Positions 13,870 through 14,499 of a DNA stretch of 14,499 bases are shown one piece after another; within the stretch, counting starts at the first letter, position 1; every line of letters starts with the position of its first letter. The translations under genes and the position numbers were made by a program. Below the pieces are notes generated by a model, which was not told the DNA's origin, did not search any database, and saw nothing but the letters and a program-made list of their open reading frames with translations. Source of the stretch: an uncultured Phenylobacterium sp. (lineage in GTDB: Bacteria > Pseudomonadota > Alphaproteobacteria > Caulobacterales > Caulobacteraceae). Where the stretch lies: positions 1 through 14,499 of the forward strand of contig CAMFIW010000020.1 in the NCBI GenBank assembly GCA_945952355.1, read 5' to 3'.

Positions 13870-14499
13870 TTGGCGCTTGGTGCGCGTTTAGAACTTCGGC
13901 AGGGCCAGGGGCTGGTGATCACGCCCCAGCTGCAGCAGGCGATCAAGCTGCTGCAGCTCTCCAACCTGGAGTTGGAGGCCTATGTGGAAGGCGAACTGGA
14001 GCGGAACCCGCTGCTCCAGCGCGACGAGCGCGACTCCGAGCCCGAAGGCGAGGTCGAGGCCCGAGCCAGCGAGGACTACGCGGCCGACCAGATCCCCGAC
14101 AGCGGCGCGGCGCCCGACATGGACATCAGCCGCGACGCCGAGGCCTCGCCGGGCGAGCGGGCCACGGGCGACGCGGAGGGGGCGCAGGAGGCGGGCGGCG
14201 CCATCGACTGGTCGCGGGCCGGCTCCGGCGGCAGCCAGAGCTTCGAGGACGCCGACGATTTCGAGCAGCGTCTGTCGCACGAAAAGTCACTGCACGAGCA
14301 TCTTTACGACCAGCTGATGGTGGCTGGCTTCTCCGGCATCGAGCTCGCCGCAGCCAGCGTACTCGTGGATGCCGTGGACGTGGGCGGCTATCTGCGCCTC
14401 GATCTCGTCGAGACCGCCGAGCGCCTGGGCTGCGACGAGACCTTGCTGCACGACATCCTGCGCATGCTGCAGCGTTTCGAGCCGGTCGGCGTCTTCGCC
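13870..14499 (+). CDS. rpoN: RNA polymerase sigma-54 factor, N-terminal part; runs off right edge
   Basis: Sigma-54 directs RNA polymerase to -24/-12 promoters that need an enhancer-binding ATPase. They commonly serve nitrogen, flagellar and envelope genes. The window holds 210 codons. Region I (about 1-50) is the Gln/Leu-rich activator-response part (LRQGQGLVITPQLQQAIKLL, then NPLLQ). Region II (about 52-130) is acidic and of low complexity, rich in Asp, Glu, Gly and Ala. The core-binding domain starts near 131 (FEQRLSHEKSLHEHLYDQL) and reaches LRMLQRFEPVGVF at the edge. The DNA-binding domain and RpoN box lie outside. The start is TTG with AGGAGGG four bases upstream, and no ATG is near. 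It is separated from the S9 peptidase gene by 68 bases, so it may have its own promoter there. The weak TTAACC (13810-13815) is one candidate -35. Confidence 0.95.
   Translation, partial: MALGARLELRQGQGLVITPQLQQAIKLLQLSNLELEAYVEGELERNPLLQRDERDSEPEGEVEARASEDYAADQIPDSGAAPDMDISRDAEASPGERATGDAEGAQEAGGAIDWSRAGSGGSQSFEDADDFEQRLSHEKSLHEHLYDQLMVAGFSGIELAAASVLVDAVDVGGYLRLDLVETAERLGCDETLLHDILRMLQRFEPVGVFA

Overview
The window is a G+C-rich, gene-dense chromosomal segment that looks like an alphaproteobacterium, most likely Caulobacterales (Caulobacter/Phenylobacterium type). The reasons are the strong G/C bias at third codon positions, frequent TTG and GTG starts with good Shine-Dalgarno sequences, an rnd-lptC-lptA-lptB run followed at a distance by rpoN, an NDUFA9-like dehydrogenase, and exported S9 peptidases. 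The taxon is inferred from gene content and style, not from a search.

Left part (1-5300). The 5' end of gltD (glutamate synthase small subunit) leaves the window on the minus strand. It diverges from uppP, the undecaprenyl-diphosphate phosphatase that recycles the C55 carrier for peptidoglycan and O-antigen. The intergenic region between them holds two short perfect inverted repeats. uppP converges on a minus-strand exported S9 peptidase, and their stop codons overlap by 3 bp. Upstream of that peptidase lies an NDUFA9-like NAD(P)-binding protein in the same orientation.

Middle part (5390-9040). A tRNA-Leu(CAG) gene is flanked by inverted repeats on both sides. A well-formed sigma-70-type promoter (TTGGCG, 17 nt, TATAGT) follows and precedes a tight plus-strand run: a short RNase D-like exonuclease, lptC, lptA, lptB and a PAP2-family membrane phosphatase. 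LptC, LptA and LptB belong to the machine that moves lipopolysaccharide from the inner membrane to the outer membrane. With uppP and the PAP2 protein, the window is rich in lipid-carrier and envelope functions.

Right part (9040-14499). A terminator-like hairpin and an AT-rich repeat precede a sulfatase gene. The sulfatase overlaps by one base a lipoprotein alpha/beta hydrolase gene. A second exported S9 peptidase follows, and then the first 210 codons of rpoN (sigma-54) run off the right edge. In many Proteobacteria lptB is followed directly by rpoN. Here PAP2, sulfatase, hydrolase and peptidase genes lie between them, which is the main organisational oddity.

I see no mobile element, integrase, CRISPR array, toxin or defence gene, and nothing that is clearly a new system. 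The points worth checking are the lptB-rpoN insertion, the coupled sulfatase/lipoprotein pair, the unusual loop and cysteines in LptA, and several palindromes between genes.
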